Assembly (NCBI RefSeq): GCF_018326265.1
Contig: NZ_AP023360.1
Coordinates: 5,427,501 to 5,491,500, forward strand
Length of the DNA: 64,000 nt
Direction: 5' to 3'
DNA from: Catellatospora sp. IY07-71
Lineage (GTDB): Bacteria > Actinomycetota > Actinomycetes > Mycobacteriales > Micromonosporaceae
Shown here: piece by piece, positions 48,773 to 59,208 of the stretch
Position numbering within the stretch: position 1 is the stretch's first letter
Layout: every line of letters starts with the position of its first letter
Notes under the pieces: generated by a model
Databases searched by the model: none
Told to the model about the DNA's origin: nothing
What the model saw: only the letters and a program-made list of their open reading frames with translations
Position numbers and translations under genes: made by a program

Positions 48773-49379
48773 ACCGTCCTCGGCTGTGGTCGTCGGCTTG
48801 GAACGCCGCCCAAGCCTTGGAGGTCAGGGTCCGCTGTGCCGTATGCCAGATCAGGGTGCCCGCACGTGTGAGGTGTATGCGTGGCTCGTCGTCGTCGGGC
48901 AGCTCTCCGCGTCTGGGTAGCTGCTCGAGGCGGTCGGCAAGCAACAGGTGGATCAGATACGCGAAGGTCTCTCGATCCAACGGAACCGAGGTGCCCGCGT
49001 GCCGGTCGAGGAGCATGGGCGCGTCGGGGTCGGGCAACTGCCTGAACAGCGCGGATCGGTCGGCCACGCAGTACAGGTAGACGAGCCGTTCGGCGGGTTC
49101 GCCGATGAGGGACACGAGCGCGGCGCGGTTGTCGAGGGTGGCGACTTCGGCACGGTAGGACTGCGTGCCATACGCACTGTGAAATAACCCAGCGGCAACG
49201 ACATGGCTCGGCATCCCCCAGGCGGACAACAGGTCACGGACGCCGATCAGGTGGTGTCGCAGAGTGCCATTGCTGTGCTGCTGATCGGTGCCGTCCAGCC
49301 CTTCGAACGCAGCGAGCAGGTCCCCGTCGGTAACCATGCGTGTAGACTGGCATCGCTGTTCGTAGATGTCAATCGACAT
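48765..49379 (-). CDS. DUF6817-like (HD-type helical) protein
   Basis: A 204-aa helical protein. TLRHHLIGVRDLLSAWGMP and VVAAGLFHSAYGTQSY give an H-x-x-G-V...F-H-S-x-Y-G-T pattern typical of the DUF6817 family, which resembles HD-type metal-binding helices; LVYLYCVADR follows. Activity is unknown. ATG 49379 lies one base after the MFS stop, and its own end overlaps the next gene start by 8 bases, so it is translationally linked on both sides as gene two of the operon. It may be a hydrolase acting with the PanB-like and SGNH enzymes, an inference from linkage only. Confidence 0.7.
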   Translation of the reverse strand: MSIDIYEQRCQSTRMVTDGDLLAAFEGLDGTDQQHSNGTLRHHLIGVRDLLSAWGMPSHVVAAGLFHSAYGTQSYRAEVATLDNRAALVSLIGEPAERLVYLYCVADRSALFRQLPDPDAPMLLDRHAGTSVPLDRETFAYLIHLLLADRLEQLPRRGELPDDDEPRIHLTRAGTLIWHTAQRTLTSKAWAAFQADDHSRGRYG

Positions 49380-49380
49380 C

Positions 49381-50619
49381 TCAATGCATGGTGACCAATG
49401 GCCTTCGTGTGTCGCCGACGGCTAAGCCGAGTAAGACACCGGCCCCGAGTGCCAACACGAGGCCTGCCATGGGTGCTTCCCACGAGTGTGTCAATTCATG
49501 GACAATGCCGAATGCAAATGGTCCCAGCGCGCCCAGCGGGTAACCGATCGATTGCGCCATGCCAGAAAGCCCCGTCGCCACCTCATGGTCGCTCGCACGG
49601 ATGCCGAAAAGCACGAAGCTCAGCGCGAATGCTCCGCCGACGGCGCCGAGTAACGCTACTCCGGCGGCCGCGGCCACCGGCCCGTTGCCGAGCAGCACTC
49701 CGAGCCCGCACAGCGCCTGCGTGGCCAGCAGCCCGCCACCGACCGCGCGCAGTGAAACCGCCCGTGCGGTGAGCAACGGCAAGGCGATCGACATCGCCGC
49801 GCCCGCCGCCAGCGCCATAGCCAGCGCCCAGCCCGCGGCCTGCGGCGAGAGGCCGCGGTCGATCAGGATGGCCGGCATCCACGCTGTGCAGACGTAGAAG
49901 GTGAGGATGGTGTACGCGAAATACCCGGTAATCAGCCACGCCTGCCCTGACCGCAGCAGGTTGTCTCGCCGAGCCCTCCGACGTGGCAGCAGCGTCGCGG
50001 GCTCAGACGACCCAGCCGGCAGTGACCGCCATTGCGTCAGCCAGACGAGTGCGGCGAAGAGGGCTGGTAGACCCCATACGCCGAGTGAACCCGCCCAGCC
50101 CAACCCCGAGTCGGCGAGCGGGATCGCGACTGCCGCCGCGAAGGCTCCAGCCATCGACATCGACCCGACGTACAGGCTCGTCATCTGACCAACTGATGCT
50201 GGGAAGCGCTCCTTGACCAGTCCTGGTAGAAGCACATTACCCACCACCATTCCAGCACCGAAGACGGCTGTTCCCAACATGAGCGCCGACACGGTGCCGG
50301 TCCAGCGTAGGAGGCTGCCAGCGCAGACCGCGACCAATGACAGCGTCAGCATCCGGGCAGTGCCCCAGCGCCGGGCCATGCGCGCCGACACCGGACCCAC
50401 GGCACCGAACATCAGCAAGGGGATCGTGGTCACCAAGGACAATTCGATGCTGCCGAGTCCTGTCATCAGTGGAACCAGCGTGCCCACCGCGGTCAGGCCG
50501 GGCCGCAGTTGGATTGCTGCCAGCACCACCGCGACTGCTAGCAACGGTCCTGTGCCGGGGACGGCCATTCGAGTGGGGCCGGCACTCCGTTTCGAGATCC
50601 TTACTTCCTTGGTTCGCAC
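49381..50619 (-). CDS. MFS transporter, CynX/NimT-like
   Basis: A 412-aa membrane protein with about 12 hydrophobic helices. LAAIQLRPGLTAVGTLVPLM is the family-typical first helix (R-P near its end), followed by RRWGTARMLTLSLV (loop 2-3 basic motif), and FVLFGIRASDHEVATGLSGMAQSIGYPLGALGP in helix 10-11, characteristic of CynX/NimT anion or drug permeases. It is first in the five-gene operon and ends one base before the DUF6817-like gene. GTG 50619 is used (ATG 50568 is possible). It may export the product of the operon or take up its substrate. The promoter lies in the region shared with rox. Confidence 0.85.
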   Translation of the reverse strand: MRTKEVRISKRSAGPTRMAVPGTGPLLAVAVVLAAIQLRPGLTAVGTLVPLMTGLGSIELSLVTTIPLLMFGAVGPVSARMARRWGTARMLTLSLVAVCAGSLLRWTGTVSALMLGTAVFGAGMVVGNVLLPGLVKERFPASVGQMTSLYVGSMSMAGAFAAAVAIPLADSGLGWAGSLGVWGLPALFAALVWLTQWRSLPAGSSEPATLLPRRRARRDNLLRSGQAWLITGYFAYTILTFYVCTAWMPAILIDRGLSPQAAGWALAMALAAGAAMSIALPLLTARAVSLRAVGGGLLATQALCGLGVLLGNGPVAAAAGVALLGAVGGAFALSFVLFGIRASDHEVATGLSGMAQSIGYPLGALGPFAFGIVHELTHSWEAPMAGLVLALGAGVLLGLAVGDTRRPLVTMH

Positions 50620-50806
50620 GTCATCACGGTAACGAGACGCGGTCCTTCGTTCCGCGAGACACGGTGTAGCAGTGATGATTCGACGATCACGGGCCGAGCA
50701 CGGCAGTCGCGAGCTTGTCGCGCGACATTCCGAGACCACTCGCCCAGATTCGGGGCGGCCCGCACGGCCAGAACCGGACTGGACGGGACGGTGCCCGGGC
50801 CGGTAG

Positions 50807-52438
<1,632 letters not shown>

Positions 52439-52628
52439 GAGTTCCCCGTGCGTGCAGGCGGCGAGCCGGGCTCACCGGTCTCCTGGCAGAGCCCGATCTC
52501 GTCGCTGCGCGATTCCGGCCGGCCGGCGATCGGCGGACAGCTCTCGCCGCGCCGTCGGCCCTGGTCGTGCCCGCATGTCGGTGAAGAACGCCGCACTGAC
52601 GACGCCTTCTCCTACATGCGGGCAAACG

Positions 52629-53291
52629 TTAGATCCGCGTTCTCGCGTGGTCGATGTGCCGGACGATGGCATGCGCACCGTGCTCGTGCGCGATGGCGTG
52701 CGCCTCGTCGAGGGTGGCGAGCGCGTCGGCGCGGCGGTCCTGGGCGGCGGCGATGTAGGCCAGCCCGATCATGTTGGAGGCCACGCCCGGCAGGACTCCG
52801 GCCTCCCGGCGCAGCCGGCACGACTCCTCCAGCCGCTCACGCGCCTCGTCCAGGCGGCCGGCCGCGTGCGCCGCGATGCCCAGGTGCCGCAGCGCCTCGG
52901 CCTGGGTCGGCTTGTCGCCGGCCTGCGCTGCCAGCCGGCGGGATCGTTCGAGGTACGGGACCGCGGTTTCGTCGTCACGGCGGATGAACTGGTGGACGCA
53001 GCCGATCCAGAACAGCGCCTCGCCCTCGCCGCGGATGTCGCCCAGCGCCCGGTACGACTCGAGCGCGCGCTCGAACAGGGCCAGCTCGGCGGGATCCTCG
53101 GCGGGCGGCGAACCGGGGGCGGCGGACGCGCTCTGGAACCGCGCGTGCAGCAGCAGCCCGCGCACCAGCGCCGCATCGGCCTCCAGCGCATCCAGGCCCC
53201 GTTCGGCGTCGGCCAGGGCGCTGGTGTCGCCGCCGTACACCGTCCGCGCGTAGGCCGCTCTGGCCCGTTCGATCCGGTCGTCAGTGCTCAT
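52629..53291 (-). CDS. Tetratricopeptide repeat protein
   Basis: A 220-aa soluble protein with about four helical-hairpin repeats between residues 60 and 220: ELALFERALESYRALGD, GEALFWIGCVHQFIRRDDETAVPYLERSRRLA, AEALRHLGIAAHAAGRLDEARERLEES and IGLAYIAAAQDRRADALATLDEAHA. These match the TPR consensus positions (A8, G/A, Y/F, A20, P/L). The N-terminal 60 residues are also helical. ATG 53291 follows GGGGGCGGCG. Its partner is unknown. It is convergent with rox and upstream of nothing else on its strand nearby. Confidence 0.8.
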   Translation of the reverse strand: MSTDDRIERARAAYARTVYGGDTSALADAERGLDALEADAALVRGLLLHARFQSASAAPGSPPAEDPAELALFERALESYRALGDIRGEGEALFWIGCVHQFIRRDDETAVPYLERSRRLAAQAGDKPTQAEALRHLGIAAHAAGRLDEARERLEESCRLRREAGVLPGVASNMIGLAYIAAAQDRRADALATLDEAHAIAHEHGAHAIVRHIDHARTRI

Positions 53292-53383
53292 CGCCGCCCC
53301 CGTTGACGTCTGCAATGCCTGGTCTGATCAGTCTAATCCGGATAGACGCCGGTCATCGGACCGGCTGCGCCGTGTGCCCTGCG

Positions 53384-54148
53384 CTACGCCGGATCCGGGG
53401 CGTCGGCGGTGGCGACCGGATCGGTCAGGAACGCCATCATGGTGTCCTCGATCCGCCCGCTGACCAGGGTCACGCCGTGACTCATGCTGGAGCTGACGAT
53501 CAGCTTCTTGTGCTTGGCGACCGACAGGCCGTACAGCTCCCTGGCGTGGTCGGCGAAGGTGCCGTCCAGATCGCCCGCGATGAGGATCGTCGGCACGTCC
53601 AGCTTCTTGACCGCCGTCAGCGCGTCGGCGTCGTACACGGTGGGCGCGGACAGGGCGATCACCCCGTCGACCGGCGGGGTGGTGGCCGCCGCGGCCGCCA
53701 GGGCGATGGTGCCGCCACGCGACGCCCCGATGACGAAGACGCGCTTGGCTCCCTCCTGCCGCAGATGCGCGATACCGGCCTGCGCGACCTCGACCGCGTC
53801 GCGGGAGGTGATGTCCGGCGCGAGCGCCCGGTAGCCGCGCTGCGCCAGGATCAGCGCGAACGGGTACCACTGGCAGGCGGTGCCGTCGAGCTGGTGCAGC
53901 AGGACGACCGCGGTGTCGCCCGTGCCGACCTGGATCGCGGCCGTCATGTCCTGCTCGGCGTCGGTGATCGCGACCAGCGGGCCGGGGTCGTCCAGGCAGT
54001 CGACGTTGGCGGTGTCGATCACACGCTGGCGGGCGGCCGCGGTCGGGTCGAGCTGCGCCGGTGATGCCGCGTCCGCGCCGCATCCGGCGACGGTGGCGAG
54101 CAGGGCGGCGGTGACGAAGCCGCCGACGGCCGTCGTGATGGTCCTCAT
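53384..54148 (-). CDS. Alpha/beta hydrolase lipoprotein
   Basis: A 254-aa predicted lipoprotein: MRTITTAVGGFVTAALLATVAGCGA ends at a lipobox (V-A-G-C). The hydrolase core begins after residue 70: VVLLHQLDGTACQWYPFA (oxyanion region), VFVIGASRGGTIAL with the nucleophile elbow G-x-S-R-G, ILIAGDLDGTFADHA (acid residue) and SHGVTLV (catalytic His). A dienelactone-hydrolase/esterase-like activity at the outer membrane face is plausible. ATG 54148 gives a normal signal peptide. It is divergent from cutC with 138 bp between. Confidence 0.8.
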   Translation of the reverse strand: MRTITTAVGGFVTAALLATVAGCGADAASPAQLDPTAAARQRVIDTANVDCLDDPGPLVAITDAEQDMTAAIQVGTGDTAVVLLHQLDGTACQWYPFALILAQRGYRALAPDITSRDAVEVAQAGIAHLRQEGAKRVFVIGASRGGTIALAAAAATTPPVDGVIALSAPTVYDADALTAVKKLDVPTILIAGDLDGTFADHARELYGLSVAKHKKLIVSSSMSHGVTLVSGRIEDTMMAFLTDPVATADAPDPA

Positions 54149-54286
54149 GCCGGTGGAGACCGGCTGGATGATCTGTTCGGTGGGGGCCGGTCGCGAGAAA
54201 TGCGTGCGGGTTCGCGGTCGCCGCCACGATGTGGTCCCGCGCGGGTGTCCCATCTTCGGCTCCGGAACCCGCTGTAGGTTCATCCC

Positions 54287-54988
54287 GTGATCACGGTGGA
54301 GATCTGCGTCAGTGACGTGCCGACCGCGCTGGTGGCGGAGGCGGCCGGAGCCGACCGGCTGGAACTGTGCGCCGATCTCGGCCAGGGCGGCACCACGCCG
54401 AGCCTGGGCACCGTCGAGGTGGCCCTGCGGACGCTGCGCACCGCCGCGCCACAGGTGATGGTCCGGCCTCGCGGTGGCGACTTCCGGGTCGGCGAACTCG
54501 AAGAACAGGTCATGCTCGCCGACATCGCGGCCGTCCGGGCCCTGCCCAACCCGCACGGTCTGCCGGTCGGCGTGGTCGTCGGCGCGCTCACCGACGACGG
54601 CCGCCTCGACCTGGCCGTCCTGCGCCGTCTCGTCGCGGCCGCCGGGCCGCTGCCGGTGACCGTGCATAAGGCCTTCGACGAGGTCGACGACCAGTTCCGG
54701 GCCCTTGAGGAGATCATCGACCTCGGCGCCGGCGCCGTCCTCACCTCCGGTGCGGCCCCCACCGCGCTCGACGGCGCCGCACGCCTCGCCGCGCTGCGCC
54801 GGCGGGTCGGCGACCGGCTGCGGATCATCGCCGCGGGCGGTATCCGGTCGCACAACGTCCGGCTGGTGCTCGACCGGACCGGAGCCCAGGAGATCCACCT
54901 GCGTGCGCCGGTGCGCCGGGACGGCCGCGAGGCCACCGACGCCGACGAGGTGCGCCGGGTCGTGGCCGCCACCCGTGCCCTGACCTGA
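54287..54988 (+). CDS. cutC: CutC-family copper homeostasis protein
   Basis: A 233-aa TIM-barrel protein: VEICVSDVPTALVAEAAGADRLELCADLGQGGTTPSLGT, MVRPRGGDFRV, VGVVVGALTDDGRLDLAVL, VTVHKAFDEV and ILAAGGIR-like IIAAGGIRSHNV. These are the CutC hallmarks throughout. The role in copper tolerance is disputed even in the best-studied species. The GTG start at 54287 follows TAGGTTCATCCC. It is convergent with the AlkZ-like gene, leaving only 21 bases between stops. Confidence 0.88.
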   Translation: MITVEICVSDVPTALVAEAAGADRLELCADLGQGGTTPSLGTVEVALRTLRTAAPQVMVRPRGGDFRVGELEEQVMLADIAAVRALPNPHGLPVGVVVGALTDDGRLDLAVLRRLVAAAGPLPVTVHKAFDEVDDQFRALEEIIDLGAGAVLTSGAAPTALDGAARLAALRRRVGDRLRIIAAGGIRSHNVRLVLDRTGAQEIHLRAPVRRDGREATDADEVRRVVAATRALT

Positions 54989-55009
54989 GGACGCGGGCCG
55001 CGGCGGCGG

Positions 55010-56104
55010 TCACCAGCGCGAGTTGAAGCGGACGTCGCGGCGGGTGGCGTCGGGGGCGGCGAACGCCAGCAGCCGCTCGCCCTCCTCGGTCAGCTCCTGC
55101 ACGTCGCGGGTCGGGATCTGGAACAGCGGCCGCACCACCAGCGTCGCGGCGCCCTTCCTGCGGTCGATCGACCAGATCGCCCGGACGGAGCCGTCGACGA
55201 GCACCGTGCCGGGCACGACCCCGGGCACGGCGAAGACGTCACGCCGGTCGCGGTCGTCCATGATCCGGGTGCTGTCGTCGTACGCCGACAACACGGCGTC
55301 GAAGTCGGCGAGATACCGCCCCGGCGCCGGGGTGTCCGGGTGCGGCAGCGGCGCGCCGGGTACGTCGAGCAGCTCGACGCCGTCCTCGCCCCGGTAGTCC
55401 ACGAGCCGGTCGCCGAGGCGCTCGACGACCTCCCGCAGCCCGCCGAGCCCCGACCAGGCCTGCACGTCGCGTACGGTCGCCGGGCCGAACGCGGCGAAGT
55501 ACCGCACGACCAGGTCGTCGAGCGTCATCCGGGGGCCTTCGGCCGCGCCGAGCCAGTGCTCGGCGGTGGTGTACGCGGGCTGCCCGACCGCACCCCACAG
55601 CCCGTGCGGCGGCACCTGCACCAGCGGCACCCCGGCCCGCACCGCCGCCCCGAGCGCGGCCGGCTCGGCCTCCGGCCACCGCGCCGCGAGCGCGGCGCCC
55701 AGCTCCTTGACGGTGTACGGCCGCTGCTCGACCAGCGCCCGCCCCGCCTCGGCGACCTGGCCCGGGTCGGCGCCACGCAGCCGCTCACGCAGCGCGGCCG
55801 ACAGGCTCCGTTCCTGCACGGCATGCAGGAACGGCCCGATGTCCATGGCGTCGCGGGCACTGACCAGGTGCGGCGTGGCCCGCATCAGCGGCGTGCGGAC
55901 GGCCGCCCGGGAGGTGAGCAGCTCCGACAGGTCCTCGACCGAGAACTCCCGCAGCCGCGTCCACAGCCCTACGTACGGGGGGTTCGGCGCCTGCGCGGGC
56001 AGGCCGACCAGGTGCTCGATCGCCTCCAGCGGCCCCAGCGGCGAGCGCTCCAGCAGCAGCTGCCGCGCGAGCACGGCACGGTTGAGATCGCGGCGGGTCA
56101 GCAT
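55010..56104 (-). CDS. Winged-helix AlkZ-like DNA glycosylase family protein
   Basis: A 364-aa protein of the HTH_42/DUF1006 family: MLTRRDLNRAVLARQLLLER, IEHLVGLPAQAPNPPYVGLWTRL, RTPLMRATPHLVSARDA, and a C-terminal IWSIDRRKGAATLVVRPL. Three winged-helix modules are expected. In AlkZ the motif Q-x-Q near this position unhooks alkylated or cross-linked bases; here the corresponding sequence reads LPAQAPNPPY, so only one glutamine of the pair is evident. Members often lie near natural-product genes as self-resistance, though no clear cytotoxin cluster is visible beside it. The stop lies 21 bases from the cutC stop. Confidence 0.82.
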   Translation of the reverse strand: MLTRRDLNRAVLARQLLLERSPLGPLEAIEHLVGLPAQAPNPPYVGLWTRLREFSVEDLSELLTSRAAVRTPLMRATPHLVSARDAMDIGPFLHAVQERSLSAALRERLRGADPGQVAEAGRALVEQRPYTVKELGAALAARWPEAEPAALGAAVRAGVPLVQVPPHGLWGAVGQPAYTTAEHWLGAAEGPRMTLDDLVVRYFAAFGPATVRDVQAWSGLGGLREVVERLGDRLVDYRGEDGVELLDVPGAPLPHPDTPAPGRYLADFDAVLSAYDDSTRIMDDRDRRDVFAVPGVVPGTVLVDGSVRAIWSIDRRKGAATLVVRPLFQIPTRDVQELTEEGERLLAFAAPDATRRDVRFNSRW

Positions 56105-56199
56105 GGGTGGATCATTTCACGGGGACGGTGGCGCGCAGCGCGGCGATCCGGGCCGGCAGCTCCTCGCGCCGGTCGAGCGGCATCATCCAATCCGGCGGG

Positions 56200-57414
56200 T
56201 CAGGACGGGAGGATGCTCTCGTAGGCGATCGGCAGATGGATCGGTCCGCGCAGCACCGGGCTCGGACGGTAGGGCGGCGGATCGGCGACCAGGCGCGGGT
56301 TGTGCAGCCGCTTGGCCAGCTGGGTCAGCGCGATCTGCGCCTCCAGGCGGGCCAGCGGCGCGCCGAAGCAGTAGTGGATGCCGCCGGCGAACGACAGGTG
56401 AACGTTGTCGGCCCGGTCGGGGTCGAAGCGGTCGGCGTGCGGGATGCACTCCGGGTCGCGGTTGCCCGATGCCAGCATGACGGCGATCGGGTGTCCCTTG
56501 CGGATGGTGGTGTCGCCGATCTCGATGTCCGCCACCGCGGTGCGGAACGGCAGGATGTGCACGGACGGTTCGTAGCGCAGCAGCTCCTCGACCAGGCGGA
56601 TCGCGAAGCGGGGTTCGGTGCGCAGCCGCTCCAGCACGTCGGGGTGGCGCTGCAGGGTCAGCCAGCCGTTGGTGATCAGGTTGACGGTGGTCTCGTGCCC
56701 GGCGATGAGCAGCAGCATCAGCGTCGCGAACAGGTCACCGCCCTCCAGCCGCCCGTCGGGGCCGTCGTCGGTGACGTAGCCGGAGATCATGTCGTCGCCG
56801 GGTTCGGTGCGGCGGCGCTGGGCGAGCTCGAACATGTAGTTGGACATGTGCTGCCGCGCGTCGTCGCGGGCCTGCGCCTGCTCGGGGGTGGGCCGGGCCA
56901 GCGCGTTGACGATCGGGTTCACCCAGGCGCTGAACTTCGGCTCGTCCTCGGGCGGCACCCCGAGCAGGTGGCAGATGACGGCCACCGGGAACGGGTAGGC
57001 CACCTCGTCGACGAGATCGACCTCCTGCTTTTCGGCGATCTTGTCGATCAGCCCGGCGACGATCGCCGAGAGCGCCGGGGTCAGCTTGTCGATGAGATCG
57101 GGCCGGTGCGGCGGACCGAACTGCCGCATCGCCAGGCGGCGCAGCACGTCGTGGCGGGGCGGGTCGGTGGTGATGAAGCTGTGCGGTCCCTCGGCCGGTG
57201 GCACCCTGTCCGCGAACTGGGGCAGCAGGTTGGTCATGTCGGAACTCAGCCGCGGGTCGTGCATGAGCGCGTAGATCTCACGGTACGTGCTGACGACGAA
57301 GGTGCCGTCGGACTCCTGCCACACCGGCTGGGAGCGCAGCTTCTCGTACAGCGGCCACGGGTTGGCGCGATTGGCGAAGTCGAGGATCTGGTCGTAGAGG
57401 CTGGCCTCGGTCAT
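56200..57414 (-). CDS. Cytochrome P450
   Basis: A 404-aa soluble P450 of bacterial class I. The I-helix motif is LLLIAGHETTVN; the K-helix E-x-x-R is in VEELLRYEP; and the heme loop is FAGGIHYCFGAPLARLE with the ligand Cys at residue 349. Typical substrates range from fatty acids and terpenes to peptides; none can be assigned from sequence. The start ATG lies 15 bases after the stop of the fused ferredoxin-reductase upstream, so both are one operon and probably form a complete electron-transfer system. The two genes sit just beyond the terminator of the peptide/hydroxylase operon on the same strand. Confidence 0.92.
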   Translation of the reverse strand: MTEASLYDQILDFANRANPWPLYEKLRSQPVWQESDGTFVVSTYREIYALMHDPRLSSDMTNLLPQFADRVPPAEGPHSFITTDPPRHDVLRRLAMRQFGPPHRPDLIDKLTPALSAIVAGLIDKIAEKQEVDLVDEVAYPFPVAVICHLLGVPPEDEPKFSAWVNPIVNALARPTPEQAQARDDARQHMSNYMFELAQRRRTEPGDDMISGYVTDDGPDGRLEGGDLFATLMLLLIAGHETTVNLITNGWLTLQRHPDVLERLRTEPRFAIRLVEELLRYEPSVHILPFRTAVADIEIGDTTIRKGHPIAVMLASGNRDPECIPHADRFDPDRADNVHLSFAGGIHYCFGAPLARLEAQIALTQLAKRLHNPRLVADPPPYRPSPVLRGPIHLPIAYESILPS

Positions 57415-57429
57415 GGCGTGGTCTCCTGC

Positions 57430-59043
57430 TCAGCGCCGGCCGCGTACGAGGGTCGCGCGGCGCTCGCTGGGGTCGTGGCCGGTGACCACGACGGTCGCGT
57501 CGCGGCCCGGGTAGGTCATGGCGGGGAACTCGGCCGGCACCGGCGTCGGGTCGGCCGGCGGGTTGGTCATGTCGTACGGCGGCGGGAACGGCGCGGCCTG
57601 CTCGATGAGCTTCTCGTAGAAGTCGAGCCACTTGCCCTGGTTCCAGGCGACCGCCCCGACGACCCGGCCCTTGTAGCCGTACGCGGCGACGAACTGGCGC
57701 TTGTCCACCGACCCCTGCGTGATCGCGATCTGGTCGGCGATCACCGGCACCCCGACCGACTTGATGTTGTTGCCGAACTGCAGCGACCAGAACGCCGACA
57801 CCTCCAGGTGCGGCCAGCGGTCGGTCTTGCCGCTGATCATGTTGTGCGCGGCGACCTGCGCCTGGGTCACCGAGTTGCCCCAGTGCTCCATGGCCAGGAA
57901 CTGGTAGCCGAACATCGGCTGCGGCTGGCGGGCGACGTCACCGGCCACGAACACGTCGTCGGTCACCAGGCCGTTGGCGTCGAACGCGCGGCAGCCCGCG
58001 TCGCACGCCACCCCCCACATGCCCACGGCCAGGTTCGAGCCCTGCAGCCACTCCACGTTGCGGATGCCGCCCAGCGCGACCACCGCCACGTCGACGTCGA
58101 GCGTGGTGCCGTCGGACAGCAGCGCCCGGCGCAGCCGGCCGTCCTCACCCTGCAGCGAGTCGACCCTCGTGTTGACCCGCAGGTCGACCCCGTGCTCGCG
58201 CATGATGTCGGCCGCGATCCGGCCGATCACCCCGCCCAAGGCCCCGGCCAGCGGGGCTGGTCCGGCCTCGGCCACGGTCACCGGGATGCCCAGCTCGACA
58301 CAGACCGACGCCATCTCCGACCCGGTGAACCCGGAGCCGATGACCAACACCCGCCGCGGCTTGGCCAGCAGCCGCTCGCGCAGCCCGGTCGCGTCGGCGC
58401 GGGTGCGGATGGTGAAGACGCCGTCGAGCCCGGCCTCCTCCGGTACGAACCACGGTCGCGCGCGGACACCGGTGGCGATCAGCAGCCGGTCGAACCCGAC
58501 GTGCTGACCGTCGGCCAGGGTGACGAAGTTGTGCTCCAGGTCGAGCCCGGTCGCGGCCACACCGAGCTTCCAGTCGGCGGCGATGTCGCGCCGCCGCGGC
58601 AGGGTCGTGTCGGCCGAAGCCGCCCAGCCGGTCTGCACCTGCTTGGACAGCGGTGGCCGGTCGTAGGGCTCCTCGGGCTCGTCACCGATCATGGTCAGCT
58701 TGCCGGTGAACCCCTCGGCACGCAGCTGCTCGGCCGCTTTCAGCCCGGCCAGCGACGCGCCCACGATCACGATGCGGCCCTCGTGGCGCAGGCGGTCGTC
58801 GCCGTCGGCCGACACGGTCGCGGTCGGCGGCGGGGTCGGCAGGTCGGCCATGTCCACCTGCAGTGCCTGCACCGGGCAGGCGGCGGCGGCGCGCAGCACC
58901 TTCTCCTGCAGCTCGTCCGGCGGCGCCGGGTCGAACATCAGCGCCTCGTCGCCGACCATGCGGAACGCCTCAGGCGCCAGGAATGCGCACTGCGCGTACC
59001 CCTCACATTTCGTCAGGTCCACCACCACACGCATGGAAGTCAT
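57430..59043 (-). CDS. [3Fe-4S]-type ferredoxin fused to FAD-dependent ferredoxin reductase
   Basis: A 537-aa fusion. Residues about 1-65 are a small P450-type ferredoxin with three cysteines: C13 and C19 in KCEGYAQC and one in ACPVQAL; the missing fourth Cys suggests a [3Fe-4S] cluster. Residues 85-440 form a rubredoxin/ferredoxin reductase: RIVIVGASLAGLKAAEQL (FAD), VLVIGSGFTGSEMA (NAD(P)H-binding), DDVFVAGDVA (FAD). The C-terminal domain (AFWSLQFGNNIKSVG) is reductase-typical. ATG 59043 follows GGTGGG; ATG 59034 is possible. It precedes the P450 by 15 bases, giving a two-component P450 system in which both redox partners are one chain. Confidence 0.9.
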   Translation of the reverse strand: MTSMRVVVDLTKCEGYAQCAFLAPEAFRMVGDEALMFDPAPPDELQEKVLRAAAACPVQALQVDMADLPTPPPTATVSADGDDRLRHEGRIVIVGASLAGLKAAEQLRAEGFTGKLTMIGDEPEEPYDRPPLSKQVQTGWAASADTTLPRRRDIAADWKLGVAATGLDLEHNFVTLADGQHVGFDRLLIATGVRARPWFVPEEAGLDGVFTIRTRADATGLRERLLAKPRRVLVIGSGFTGSEMASVCVELGIPVTVAEAGPAPLAGALGGVIGRIAADIMREHGVDLRVNTRVDSLQGEDGRLRRALLSDGTTLDVDVAVVALGGIRNVEWLQGSNLAVGMWGVACDAGCRAFDANGLVTDDVFVAGDVARQPQPMFGYQFLAMEHWGNSVTQAQVAAHNMISGKTDRWPHLEVSAFWSLQFGNNIKSVGVPVIADQIAITQGSVDKRQFVAAYGYKGRVVGAVAWNQGKWLDFYEKLIEQAAPFPPPYDMTNPPADPTPVPAEFPAMTYPGRDATVVVTGHDPSERRATLVRGRR

Positions 59044-59171
59044 CGTCCCACCGGGGCTGGGCACATCCACATGTTTACGACATTTTGCCGGGCTGGGTTC
59101 TTCCACGCCGACGGGCCGCTTCCCTGGTGACCGCGGCGCTCGCCAGGGGTGCGGCGAGCGCGGACCGCCGA

Positions 59172-59199
59172 CGCGACGGTCCGGGCGGGGACCGTCGCG
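59172..59199 (-). terminator. 11-bp stem terminator of the peptide/hydroxylase operon
   Basis: CGCGACGGTCC (59172-59182) pairs with GGACCGTCGCG (59189-59199) around a 6-base loop, 9 bases past the stop of the 49-aa peptide gene on the minus strand. Confidence 0.65.
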
Positions 59200-59208
59200 G
59201 CGGGAGGT

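Noticed and set aside
56117-56190. 24-codon minus-strand frame (MMPLDRREELPARI...) between the P450 and AlkZ-like genes
   Set aside because: No ribosome site and too short to judge; probably chance.
56107-59130. 1007-codon plus-strand frame over the P450 and ferredoxin-reductase genes
   Set aside because: Both minus-strand genes have full motif sets; the opposite frame has only shadow composition.
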